Shown one piece after another: positions 41,664-52,509 of a DNA stretch of 64,000 bases. How positions within the stretch are numbered: the stretch's first letter is position 1; every line of letters starts with the position of its first letter. The notes under the pieces are model-generated. The model was given only the letters and a program-made list of their open reading frames with translations, was not told the DNA's origin and did not search any database. The position numbers and the translations under genes are program-made. This DNA comes from Ditylenchus dipsaci (taxonomy: Eukaryota; Nematoda; Chromadorea; Rhabditida; Anguinidae). The DNA is taken from contig SADC01000094.1 of NCBI GenBank assembly GCA_004194705.1, positions 160,925 to 224,924 on the forward strand. Reading direction: 5' to 3'.

Positions 41664-44600
41664 TCAATTCTTTTGAAAATGTGTTTTTGAATGTGCATAG
41701 CGCTGGTAAAGGGCTTTCCAATCTACATCTTTAAAACAGGCATCTTTTTTAATGTCTTCTGCCTTGTATTTATTGTGGTTGCTGTTGTATTTCTTGAGTT
41801 CTTCAAGCAATTTTATGCATTCTTCTGATTGCTCTAACTAAATTCAACTGCTACATAAATAAATAAATATTAAAGCAGATAAACAGGCATTACCGCACGA
41901 AAGTGGTCTTTATATTTATAAAATATGTTTGAAATACCACTCCAATCTTCCTTTTTGTCTTTTCCTTTAGTGTCGCATAATTGTGATGCGTCATAGTCTA
42001 TCAACTAAATAGAAAACTTTTACTTTCACTGCTGTTTAACTTTTTTTGAATTTTGTGCAGAATTAGGATTGTTAAGGGTTGGAAATGGTGTCGAAAAACT
42101 TGAAAAGGTTACATAATTCAAAAATTAGTAAGATTTTGGGTCAAAAACTGCGAATTGAGTTTTTGACTCGATGTAGTTACCCTTTTTGGCTATATTCAAA
42201 TCTTATTAGCAATAGTGCCTTAACTCTTGATTTGAAAGGGGGAAAGCTACTCAGTTTTTTTGGAAATTCGGTGTGACTACGTGTTTGTGCTTTTTGGCCC
42301 ATAATCGTGCGCAGGTTTGAGCACGCTACAGTCGAACTTTGATAAACAGGCACTTCGAAAAGTTTGTTCCCCCGCTGATTCCGATTTTTTTAGCTAGATT
42401 TTCAAAGCTTTTTTAAAATTTTGTTTTGACATTCCGGTCCCAAATATCACAAAGATTCCGATTTTACTGATCGTTTTTCAGAATCCAAAAATTTTTTTTT
42501 CTAAAAGCAAAACCTCGATAAACGGGTACCCTATTTCAGAAATAGGATGCCAGTTTATCGAGGTTTTGCTGTTTTAGATAAAAAAAGTATTTGGATTCTG
42601 AAAAACGATCAGTAAAATCGGAATCCTTACGATGTTTGGAACCAGACTGTAGAAACAGAATTTAAAAAAAAGCTCTGAAAATCGACCTGAAAAATGTCGG
42701 ACCCAGCGGGGGAACGAACTTTTCAGAGTGCCTGGAGTGCAAAGAGTACAGTGCGAGACGAAAGAGAACTGTCTCCCGCCAATTCAAATTTTTGTCATGC
42801 CACTGCGCGCAAAAACCATGGTCCTTTAAGCAATTGTAGTTTTGAGCAATTATCATGCAGCCGTTTCACTAAGAAATCTTAGATGCTCTACAAAAATATG
42901 CAATAAAAGAATTCCCGCGATAAGGTCCTCAAAATGACACTCCGATAGGGTCCCCTGTCAGAAATATTCAGGGAATACAGTGAATTAAAAGGAAATTTCC
43001 GCAAACAACATTACGGTGTCAAGGGTTATTATTGAGTTTTGCGAAATTACAGAAAATGTCTTCCAAGCTACTTACTGTCAGTTGATAGTCGAGTTGCCTA
43101 TTATGGTTTTTTTCTGTTACAATTACATTCTTTGTCCATATGTCAAGGTGACAAATGTTATTTAGATGCAGTTGTTCGATTGCCATCACTAATTGAGCCA
43201 TCATGCTTATAATGTGCTCTTTTGTGAACTGGGTTGTTTGTTCTATAAGGAAGTCCATATCATGCCCTTCGATCCATTCACTCACAAAATAGCATTCCTT
43301 TTGTTCCTAAAATCAGCTTTTTTGATTATACCAAAAATAGCTCTTCATGATACTGTATATTCTGGATTAACGGCTGTATTACAAAAATCAAAAACCCCAA
43401 AGATTTGTGTCTAAGGTATGTGGGTGTGCGCATCTCTAACTCTCAAGCCCCAAGCCTCCTTCGGGGGCGCACCTTAGATGTACTTTTGATCAAAAAATGC
43501 ATAAAGAGTCTTTTTGCCACGGCCCAGTTGAAAAACATGATGAGGCAGTCGAAGAATACATGTATTTACTTTTCTATTGTCCTGCCATAAAAGTGGCCCC
43601 TTTTACACCATAGTGACCGCGCCGTCTCCGGGCCCGGACAGTCTTCCGTCCCGTCCGGCCGTGGCCGGCTTTGACTAGACGGTTTACGGCCGGTAATGAT
43701 GCTGGACGGCAATGGACGGCCGGCCGAATTTTTTTATATAGGACGGGAAGGTGGACGGCCGGCATCCTTGAACAAATTTAGGACGGGACGGCGGACGGCC
43801 GACGGAAAAATAAAAGTAAGGACGGCCGGCGCTAATGATAAAGTTAGGAACAGACGGCAAACTGATAAGTAAAATTCATTGTGTATCGTATTATTCATGA
43901 CAACCGAATTTTAGGCCTACAGTCGAACCTCGATTTAGTGGCACCCTCGATGTAGTGGCACCCTGAGGGCGATTTGGTTGGCCAGAGTTGGCCAAACTTG
44001 ACCAAAGTTTACCCCCGATTTAGTGGCACCTCAATTTAGTGGCACCTAAGGCTTGGTCCCTAGGGGTGCCACTAAATCGAGGTTTGACTGTAATTTTATT
44101 ATTTTTTAAAAAACTAGTTAGCTAAATAATGAGGTATAATTGTTGGTTTGAGGTATAAATTAAAGTATGAAATTATTTAACTAAGCATCTAAAATAATAA
44201 AAAGCTACAAAGAGCTTAGTTTTCAAATTTTGTTAGTATTGGAATAAAAGAGGACCTTCTCAAAGCTCGCTCACTATTATCTTATAATCCTAGCAATATT
44301 GATTGAATTATTTTCTAAAATTGAACAGTTGCAGATTTTTTAATCAAAAAAATTAACCAAATCATTAGTCAAAAAATTAATAAATTAATAAATAACATTT
44401 TTTGTATTAAGGCCGTTCTATCATATGCAGGCCGTTTTCTACCCGTTTTGGGTGGCCGTCAGACGGCCGGTGGTCCAAAAAAAACTGGACGGCCGGCAAA
44501 AAAAATAAAAATCAGGACGGGACGGCAGACAAACAGTAAAAAGTATGAAAAATTAGGACGGCCGGCCGAAGGCTGGCGCCCTGGTGAAAAAATAAGCCGG

Positions 44601-45316
44601 CCGGTCGGACGGCCGGCCGGCCGAAAACACACGGACGGTGGACGGGACGCCGTCCATTTTTCAAAAAATATGGTCACTATGCCCAACACAGCCCTTATTC
44701 CCTTTAGAATTTAGAAGGCGCCAATTTAAATTTTTGAAATTTTGGCTAAACACCATGATATCCCCACCCATGTGGTTCGATTTTTTTTTCTCAAGAGCCG
44801 GCTTTCTCATGAAATCGGGGTCGAGAAACACGCATATGAAGTTATCTTCTCAATCCGAGCACTCTGCGTAGGGGGAGGGGATTCTATACTGCAACCTTTT
44901 TTTGTCCTGAGAAGAAAAGAGCCGATTTTGCCTTTCGACGTTTTTGAAACCCCGTGAAAAGAGCTAAAAACCATATTTTTGAAATATTTTCTTGGAACTA
45001 AATTTTCTGACTAAATAAAAGCTCCAAAATCAGCTTCGAACTTATTTGACAGTAGTTAAATTCTGTACTAATATCGTTTCATCAAATCATACCGTAAAAC
45101 GTAGTAAACATGCTCAAGGAAAGGATGTTCTCGGCCTAAAGCCAATATTATTATTTGTTGTCGATCTTCCTTCACAGGCTTAACCGCGAACGTTTTTTTT
45201 CATCTCCCTCTCTTATGACTTTTTTATTTAATAAAAATTGGCACTCTACTGATTTCTAGCTTGGCTTTTTCAAAGTTTGCAACAGATTCGATGATCTCAA
45301 AGTCATCGTAACTCAG
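41664..45316 (-). CDS. Protein-kinase-like gene with atypical catalytic motifs
   Basis: Five exons, right to left. 45316-45245: LSYDDFEIIESVANFEK (start of N lobe). 45211-45093: TFAVKPVKEDRQQ (the AVK lysine) and ALGREHPFLEHVYYVL. 43306-43076: ECYFVSEWIEGHDMDFL, AQLVMAIEQLHLNNI, then HLDIWTKNVIV where kinases have HRDLKPEN. 42004-41894: LIDYDASQLCDTKGK in place of DFG. 41837-41664: LEQSEECIKLLEELKKY and YAHSKTHFQKN stop. The last three exons have clean GT-AG borders and matching phases. A run of eight A in 45193-45200 is one short for an open frame, and the exon 2-3 join is one base out of phase, so the gene may be decaying or misassembled there. Lys, Asp and Asn of the catalytic loop remain. 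The 5' start is not found. Confidence 0.7.
42329..42735. mobile_element. Tigger/pogo-like foldback in a kinase intron
   Basis: After TA it starts CAGTCGAACTTTGATAAACA, GGCACTTCGAAAAG. The centre is a palindrome of CAAAACCTCGATAAACGGG. The right arm (GCGGGGGAACGAACTTTTC) stops where a TTAA-type element half begins, so the right end was overwritten. Confidence 0.65.
42736..42825. mobile_element. Half of a TTAA palindromic MITE
   Basis: AAAGAGTACAGTGCGAGACG, AATTCAAATT and CATGCCACTGCGCGC lead to ACCATGGTCCT followed by TTAA (42826-42829). Only the right arm is present, fused to the preceding element. Confidence 0.7.
43609..44681. mobile_element. Element with inverted GACGGCCGGC arrays
   Basis: Ends CATAGTGACC and GGTCACTATG. 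Both end regions (43609-43840 and 44450-44660) are packed with GACGGCCGGC / GGACGGGACGG motifs in opposite orientations, far more GC-rich than the surroundings. A Tigger-like MITE is nested at 43920-44090. The frames at 43574, 44448 and 44459 are array sequence. No clear target duplication. Confidence 0.75.
43920..44090. mobile_element. Tigger/pogo-like MITE
   Basis: TA flanks (43918-43919 and 44091-44092). Ends CAGTCGAACCTCGATTTAGT and inverse of CAGTCAAACCTCGATTTAGT. 171 bp; same element as 30329-30498 in the other orientation, nearly identical internally (TAGGGACC, GGTAAACTTTGG). Confidence 0.85.
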
Positions 45317-45400
45317 CTAAAAGTAAAACAGTTGAATAAAAAATCAATAAAAACTTGTAAATAATTAGAGATTTCCTATTACCGTATTTTCTGTACTTAA

Positions 45401-45733
45401 AGGATGGGGGAAGCCATTTAGGTTTGAAAAAGTGGCTTCCATGGCGCAGTGCGCTCGCGTTTTTCGGCCCGAAATGGTGTTTTTTAGTGTTGCAGGTTCA
45501 ATCCCACGTAGTGGCACACTACTTTTTTGGCTTGTTTGACCAGTTCTAGGAGTAATCTGGGTCGCTGATCCCGAATCTGGCGTCAAAAAAGTCTAATTGC
45601 CTCTAAACTGGCCAAACAAGCCAAAAAATAGTGTGCCCCTACGTGGGATTGAACCTGCAACATTAAAAAAACACCATTTTGGGCTAAAAACTCACTGCCA
45701 CATTTGCAAACCTAAATGGCTTCCCCCCCCCCT
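45401..45733. mobile_element. TTAA palindrome carrying tRNA-like arms, copy 3
   Basis: TTAA on both sides (45397-45400 and 45734-45737). The left arm lost a few bases in the A box (GGCGCAGTGCGCTCGCG); B box GGTTCAATCCC kept. The right arm is eroded. It lies just upstream of the first visible kinase exon. Confidence 0.78.
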
Positions 45734-45973
45734 TTAACTCGCGCGTTTGAATTCGCCAAATTTTCATTTGCATCAACAACTATGGTAATACAGAAAATAC
45801 GGTATGTAGTAATAATTTCATAGCAAGTGAGCATGCGTCTTTGAAAAAGCATTCTCATCAAATTTCAAACTCCTCTCTTGACAAAAAAATTTCATATATA
45901 TAATTCTTGAGAAATTAAAATTTTAATCGTCTCGAGAGGAATTTGAAATTTGAAGACAAAATATTTATTCTTT

Positions 45974-46724
45974 CCAGGAACCTCAAGTAGCGTTTTTTTG
46001 AGACCTCGTTGAAAGATTTTTTTCCAGATTCGTGTACAGCACCCCTAAGCTATATACAAAGTGCTGCCGCTATTTCCAGGTCTTTGTAAAATTGCGAAGA
46101 ACGGGTACCCAAAGTTTCCGAAAACCGTGATACGGTTTTTCGGAATATCATGGTTTTTAGCCCACTTTTTAATCTGTCTAGTTTTATAAGTATTTTGAAT
46201 ATCCAATTGTATGGGGTCATGCATATTACACTCATAGTAATTAGTGCTTTGAAAGGCCGTCACGGCTTTTCAAAATGTTGAAAGAGGCCCGATACATGAT
46301 GCAGATACCGATACACTATTGTGGCGGGAATTCAAAAAGTAAAATAAATTTAAAAAAACAGCTACTGTTTTTATTTATTTTTATTTCATGTATCGGGCCT
46401 CTTTCGGACATTTTGAAAAGCCGTGACGGCCTTTTCAAAGCATTAATTACTATGAGTGTAATATGCATGACCCCATACAAGTTGGATATTCAAAATACTT
46501 ATAAAACTAGACAGATTAAAAAGTGGGCTAAAAACCATGATATTCCGAAAAACCCGTATCACGGTTTTCGGAAACTTTGGGTACCCCGTTGTTCGCAATT
46601 TTACAAAGGACCTGGAAATAGCGGCAGCACTTTGATATATAACTTAGGGGTGCTGTACACGAATCTGCGAAAAAAATCTCTCAACGAGGTCTTTGAAAAA
46701 AAAACGCTGCTTGAGGTTCCCCGG
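45974..46724. mobile_element. 750-bp foldback element
   Basis: CAGGAACCTCAAGTAGCG and inverse CGCTGCTTGAGGTTCC mark the ends; arms of about 320 bp (CACCCCTAAGC, AACCGTGATACGG, GGCCGTCACGGC) enclose a loop at about 46305-46385. The open frames at 46045-46819 are the two arms. No TTAA seen at its ends. Confidence 0.75.
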
Positions 46725-46734
46725 TTAGAGCAGT

Positions 46735-47480
46735 TTTCTAAGTAAATCGACCATGCTGAACACGAATACGGTGTTAAAACATGAAATTTACAGAGAACAC
46801 CGCAGTATGGGCATATCATAGCTCCGAAAAGTGACCTTTGTTAAAGAAGCTATAACTTCTTAAAAAACAATGTTTTTTTTAAATATTTTCGCAGATTTGA
46901 AATTTACACAAAATTCATCACAAAACGACGTTCTGTTTTTATTTAGTCGAGTGGGGAAAATTCTATAGCCATTTAAAGATGAGTCCTCATCAGAGGCTTA
47001 CCTTTTAATATTTAGATTTTGTCGGCTAAAAGTTTAGATGAAATCTAGACAAATAGCTTGTTAAAGTATATCTATGCATTTTTTCTACAGGATTAATTTT
47101 ACAGATTTCGAAGGGGGGGGGCTATTTTGGAAGGAGGGCTATTTTAGAGGAAATACGGTATGACCTATGCTTAGCAACTTTTTGCTCATACAGTTAATAG
47201 TCATATAATTAACTGTTCGCAGTGTCAAACAGTGACAGAAAGGCCAAAACTAATGAATCAGATGAAATCCTGAATTAGGAAAACTGATTAAAAGTGAAAA
47301 AAATTTCGATTATTTTCTCTTAGGAAAGAAATTCGTTACAAAGAGTCGCTGTTACGAAAAAGTTTCTTACGAAAATTCACTGTTACAAAAAAGTTTCTTA
47401 CGAATTTTCGCTGTTACGAAAATGTTTCTTACGAAAGTTCGCTCTTACGAAAGTTCGCTCTTACGAAATTGTATTGTTAC
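46735..47480. repeat. Dispersed repeat and a 28-bp tandem array
   Basis: 46735-47100 matches 10480-10860 (GCAGTTTTCTAAG.AAATC.ACCATGCTGA, GAGTCCTCATCAGAGGCTTA in both). 47335-47480 is a degenerate tandem array with GTTACGAAAAAGTTTCTTAC and GTTCGCTCTTACGAAA units. No gene supported. Confidence 0.65.
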
Positions 47481-47492
47481 GGAAGTTCCTAA

Positions 47493-48295
47493 TAGGGTTG
47501 CTGAATGGACATATGTCCAAACATTTATTGACATATGTCCGGACATATGTCCTGCAAAATGTCCGCCCTTATTAAAATCGGACATATATAAATGAGATTG
47601 TTGCACAATTTTTTTAAAGTTGTTTTGCTACTCTTTCTGATTTTTATTTTCAGATTGAAAATGACAAAAGAAAAATATAATTTATTGAAACTTTCACTCG
47701 TATTGTGAATTTAGACCACCTAGATGGTACCCAAAGCAATGGATATTACTCAAACCAACTGTAAGTTACCCGAATCATTTGGATGGGTCCCAAACCACCT
47801 AGAAGCTACCCAATACCTCATAGATAGTACCAAACCACGTGGATGCTCAAACTACTTAATAGCTCCAGAACCAGGACCTGTATCAATAACCACCGCATTA
47901 AATGCGAGGATAGGGATAAAATCCGCGGATTTTACGTCCTCAGTGTCTTCTCTGCTTTGTTCCTTTGTTCACCCTCAATTTTTCAAAAGACTATGAATTA
48001 AGAGTTTCAGAACCAGGTCCGGTAGCAATAAATTGTAAATTTAGACCACCTAGACGGTATTCAAAGCAAAACCTAAGCCAACGCGACTGGAACAAGCAGT
48101 GAAAGAAATAGAATTGAAACTGAGTAAAAAGATTCAATTGTAAATGAATTTGATGTATCTATGAACGAATATTGTATCATTAATTGAAATTTTTTGAATA
48201 AAGTTTGGATGTATAAGTGTCCGAAATTTTGGACATATGTCATAAATGCCGGACATATGTCCGAAATATAAATGTCCGGCATTTCAGCAACCCTA
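47493..48295. mobile_element. hAT-like element with GGACATATGTCC ends
   Basis: Ends TAGGGTTGCTGAA and TTTCAGCAACCCTA. Flanks GTTCCTAA (47485-47492) and GTTCCTAC (48296-48303) agree at 7 of 8 bases. Subterminal GGACATATGTCC palindromes occur at both ends. The core (47710-47890) has degenerate units such as CCAAACCACCTAGA.GCTACC, inverse in sense to the array near 9000-9470. The frame 47724-47996 is this array. Confidence 0.75.
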
Positions 48296-48602
48296 GTTCC
48301 TACAGCCAAAATTTTCGTTTCATTTCGTGTCAAAACAAAATTTCTTGAAAATGTCGAGAATCTGGACGAGAAAGGAAAAATTGAAATCGAGAATCGAGAA
48401 GGCAACATTTTCGAGACGAGAAACGAGAAATTCTCGAAATTTTCTCGTCTCGATGCCAACACTAGAAGTGTCGAATTTTGCCGAATTATTAAAAAAACAG
48501 GAGCAAATCACTATTTTAGTTGATAACTTCTTGGACATATCGTATTTACTTCACTTTGTTCAGCTATTTACTTTATCTTACTTGTTTTACCAAAAACTTT
48601 TT

Positions 48603-48613
48603 TGTTCAGAAAT
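48603..48613 (+). promoter_or_regulatory. Possible trans-splice acceptor before the start codon
   Basis: TTGTTCAG followed by AAAT-ATG. An acceptor immediately before an initiator ATG with a short pyrimidine-rich tract is typical of spliced-leader addition in nematodes. It could equally be the acceptor of an ordinary 5'-UTR intron. Confidence 0.35.
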
Positions 48614-50887
48614 ATGTCGTCGGAAGAAATTATTCTCTGCGTTATTTGCGAAAAGAAGTATGGCAATCTCATGATGTTGAAGCACATAGCAGCCCATTTT
48701 GCTTATTATCGGCATTTTTGTGTTGATTGTGGATTCAAGAGTTACGAAGTTCATGCATTGATCGAACATGAGGTAGGCTTTTGTTGCTTCCAAGTAACCT
48801 TTACCGTTTTTACCTTTCCAGGTTTCAACTGGTCACATCATCCAACAAAATGTGAGAACTTTTTTGTTCTACTTAGAATTGACTTGCTAATAAAGCCTAT
48901 TTTAGCAACACAACCGCTACATGGAAAAATTTGCTCTATGTCTACAAGGATTGTCTTATTGCAACCAAGGATGGATATGAAGCCGTTTTTAAGCAAATCA
49001 CGGGGTTTGACACATTTCGATGCTGTTCAGGGTTACATTATTCACCTTTTTCAGAGGGAAGAATCAGGCGGTGCTCACTCAAAGTACTCCAGTGTCTGCT
49101 GTCAAAGAGGTTGTGCATCACCAAATAGTCAGTTCGGATAGTAGTTCGAACTCAGATAATGATGTTCAATTGTTGCCTAACCCGACACCGCCATCTGTTA
49201 AAATGAATCCGGTCCAAGAAAGGAAGCAAAGACCCTCTGTTTCTGTCCAAAAGACTGTGCCAGTTATTCAAAGCAAGGAGGTTGCCAAGACGGACTCTTC
49301 TAGCGTTAGTGGTTCTGAGCATAAAAAACTTGTTTACGGTATTTTTCTTTTGATAATGGAGAAAAAGTTTTGCTGATTCTGTGTGTAATATTAGGAATGG
49401 AGATGGCTGAGCTTCATCGGCAAATTAATCGCGGACATCTGACTCAGAGTTGCAACCGGTGCAGGCGGGACGTGACAAACAACTACATGTGCCACAAGGA
49501 GCATGTATTGGTATGCTTGTTTTTATACTTGTGTATTGCTCTCTAAAATTCGAACAATAATTTCCAGCAATACCATCGATCTATGCAGACCAAAGAAAGC
49601 AAAGAGGCATTTGTCGCTCGCTTGATCAAGTTTTGCTTCCCCATGGCTGTAGCCGTCAACGACTTACAATGGTAATTTCAGCCCTTTCGTCATTGTTTAT
49701 TCAAACACAGCCCTATTTTAGCGGAATTTGCAGTTGTGAGGTTAATGTTGAGGGCAGGAAGACTCATCTCAACAGGAAGCACTTGTTGTTCTATTTGGAG
49801 TGCCCAGTAAAATCTTGCCTTTTCAACAGTCTTTGCGAAAACACGATTGCAATTCATCTGATGGTTGGTATTACCTAGATTAGATAACTGCAAATTTAAT
49901 GGGTTCATTAATTCAGAACGTACACAAAGTATCAGTGCGGGAATTGAAAACAGAGGAAAAAACAGCCTTTGAGAGGGAGCGGATTGCGTACAATGCGAAA
50001 ATGAAGCCATATCTCAGCCGGCAAGCAATCCTAATTGAACACGTCCCGAAGTTTCATTCAGAGATAATTTTTAGCTGCTTCCCGTGTTCAGTCTCAAGCA
50101 AGGAAGCAAAAAAACGAGAGAAGGAAGTTCTGGCAGAAATTCGGCGAGAATTGTTTAAAAAGTCTGCAAAAGGGAATGGTGCTTCTGAAATAATAGTTCC
50201 GAGGTTGGTCAACTCTATGGATCGTGTCATAATAACGTCTTGCATTGTAGGAGCAATAACTATGCAGCTGTTCATCCTTCTATTGAGACTCCGCAGTCAG
50301 CGCTTTGTCCTAACAATAGCAACAGAAACAATGGCTTTGATGGAGCATCCACCTCTACTCGTCAAGATCCAAGATCGTCCCACAGTCCAGGTCATCGTGG
50401 CGAAATCTCTCCATTAAAGGCTGGAACCAAAAGAAAATTCTCCAGGTGGATCAACTGTCACGGTGAAGGGCGCTCGATCTCAGCATTTTGGATCTGTTGA
50501 AATTCAGTCTATGCTTGATGATAAGGCTCGCCAGTCGGGAAACAGAGACTACAGAGCTGCTCCTTCTTCACCAAAAATTCCGAGATGCCTCACTCTTGAT
50601 CTACAGGCGGTGGTCACTCCTGCTAGCAAACTGATGTCAGATTGGCTGTCTGGTCAGGTAATATTTTTAACTGCTCAAGGTTTTTCTTCGATAGTGTTTG
50701 CATCTTAACCTAAAATTCGACTACAGCTTTCATAGAGTCATCCTCATTTTTATTGGAATAATTTTTCATTTTTCAGAGCCCTTGCCGAGGGGGAACGATT
50801 GAAGGCTTAATCAAACAAGAAATACTTAGTATCATTTGCAAATTCAGTTGTTCCACCATATTTAGCAATGTTATGCTTTTGTTCTGA
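48614..50887 (+). CDS. Ten-exon zinc-finger protein gene
   Basis: Exons: 48614-48772, 48822-48851, 48906-48952 (3' end uncertain), 49055-49338, 49395-49510, 49568-49671, 49722-49863, 49917-50203, 50251-50657, 50777-50887. Exon 1 encodes ILCVICEKKYGN, LKHIAAH and HFCVDCGFKSYEVHALIEHE (two fingers). Exon 5 has CNRCRRDVTNNYMCHKEH. Exons 6-8 give CGICSCEVNVEGRKTHLNRK-H and CPVKSCLFNSLCENTIAIHL with its last His in exon 8, a good C2H2 finger split by an intron. Then a basic helix (KKREKEVLAEIRRELFKK) and a Ser/Pro-rich tail. Phases match at the joins from exon 4 on. Exon 9 has one base too many, shifting frame near 50425 between GTKRKF and SPGGSTVTVKGA. AATAAA overlaps the stop. Likely a DNA- or RNA-binding nuclear protein; family not recognised. 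Confidence 0.7.
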
Positions 50888-50892
50888 ATAAA
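50887..50892 (+). promoter_or_regulatory. Polyadenylation signal of the zinc-finger gene
   Basis: AATAAA overlapping the last base of the TGA stop. Confidence 0.5.
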
Positions 50893-50965
50893 ATTGATGG
50901 TAAGTGCTTGCTGAAGTTGCCTTAACATGGTCCATAATGTCCTACTGTCGATTAAAGGTACTTAA

Positions 50966-51197
50966 AGGGCCATTGCACCTGTTTTGAACTGTCCCCCGCC
51001 AATTCAAATTTTCGTGCCTGATCATTCAACTTCTGTACTGATTTTTCAACTTGTTTCTAACAAAACAAGGCCTAGAATTTAATTTTAGGTATAGTTTTGT
51101 TAGAAACCGAGTTGAAAAATTCGTACAGAATTTCAATGATTCAGATAAAAATTTGAATTGGCGGGGGACAACCGTTGTCGGAGACGGCAATGGCCCT
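50966..51197. mobile_element. TTAA palindromic MITE (AGGGCCATTG ends)
   Basis: TTAA on the left (50962-50965), T-T-G-A on the right. Close relative of 18617-18849: same GAACTGTCCCCCGCCAAT, TTTCTAACAAAACAAGG and their inverses. A second, partial copy (51206-51400) follows directly and lacks the outer ends. Confidence 0.8.
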
Positions 51198-51400
51198 TTG
51201 AAGGGGCATGCCCACGCTAATAGGAGGTGGTGCCCGGGGATTCAAATTTTTTTTCCGAATCATTGGTCTTCTATTCAGATTTTTCAACTTGTTTTCTAAC
51301 AAAACAAGGCCTAGAATTTAATTTTAGGTATAGTTTGTTAGAAACCAAGTTGAAAAATTCGTACAGAATTTCAATGATTAGGAAAATCTTGATCCCGAAA

Positions 51401-52312
51401 TCCTTTTTCTCTGGCTAACAAATTTTAATCCAGAGGTTATATTTTAGGCACACATTAATACGTTAATGAGTGAGGTATGTCCAAGTTTGTTGGATTGCTT
51501 GGGGTGGATCGCTGGTTGCTGGTCCAGACCATTTTAAATTTATTGTCCAATTCCTAAAAAGCATAGGGTGAGTAGGGAGAAATGAGTGAAGACAAGAAAA
51601 CTATCTTGTCGTAGCTACTCTAATTTAAGTCTCAATACAGGACCAAGACTTCAGACTTCTTTAGGAGCAGGTTAAAGATACACACTCGAATCAGTTTAAC
51701 TTAGTCACCACATTTTTTTGAGAAAAATTTCAAAACAAACTGACTAGGGCGTGTCTTTTTACTTGAGTGTAAGATGAATTCTAAAATTTAGTTGCCTAAT
51801 AAAATCTCGCCTCGCCAGATAATTTCTCGCCATGAAATAATGGGGACCTTTCAAGAAAGTTATCTTGTAACAGGTTTTGTGTTGGCCAGTAACTACTTTC
51901 TGTCCATCAATGGGTTTGATCTAGTTGTGTTTCTGGGGCAGATTTTTCCGATCTTCTGCTAGAGAGGGGCGAAATTAGAGACGGGGCGGAATTTTCCAAC
52001 TCTTTCGGCTTGACGCAAAAAAACGCGAGACATCACATGATTTATACTGATTAGGTCCAAACCCCAATAATTTTCATTGACAATCTTGACATAAAAATAA
52101 TCTCCAACGCCAAATTTGATCAAAAAATCTATTAAATTGTCAAAATTTTCAGCTTTTATAGCTGTGCTTTTTAAACTGCTGCTAGAGCTAGGAATAATGA
52201 TAGTGCTAATTGTGTAGTTATTCTTAAATTGATCTATGGAAACTGCACCGCTCTAATCTGGCGAAACTTTATTCAGACACTCAAAATAATTTGTGTTTGA
52301 AAATCCAGTTAA
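51401..52312. other. Intergenic sequence
   Basis: No gene supported and no transposon ends recognised. GAGGGGCGAAATTAGAGACG (51963) recurs as GAGGGCCGAATTAGAGACGG near 52681, so a short dispersed motif brackets the next element. Confidence 0.45.
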
Positions 52313-52505
52313 AGGACCATACTTGTTGGTGACAATAAGAATTTGGCAAATTCAAATGCGCGCAGGACACTTCTCTTTCGTCTCGTGTTGTACTCTTTTG
52401 AGTTATTTTGAACGACTAAAAAGAGTAGAGAGCGAGACGAAAGAGAATTGTCCCGCGCGCATTTGAATTTGCCAAATTCTCATTGTCATCAACAAGTATG
52501 GTCCT
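52313..52505. mobile_element. TTAA palindromic MITE (AGGACCATAC ends)
   Basis: TTAA on both sides (52309-52312 and 52506-52509). Ends AGGACCATACTTGTTG and the near-inverse CAACAAGTATGGTCCT. Arms with CAAATTCAAATGCGCGC and TCTCTTTCGTCTCG and inverses. Confidence 0.88.
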
Positions 52506-52509
52506 TTAA

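Larger units (their letters stand above)
43405..44960. repeat. Repeat A complex, interrupted, in a kinase intron
   Basis: 43405-43600 matches repeat A and its left flank (GTGTCTAAGGTATGTGGG, GAAGAATACATGTATT). 44682-44960 continues the same repeat (AACACAGCCCTTATTCCCTT, GCCGGCTTTCTCATGAAATC). The interruption is the element at 43609-44681. The whole block fills the intron between kinase exons 2 and 3. Confidence 0.7.

Noticed and set aside
44448..44714. Frame rich in GRPA
   Set aside because: Array of GACGGCCGGC units; no independent coding signal.
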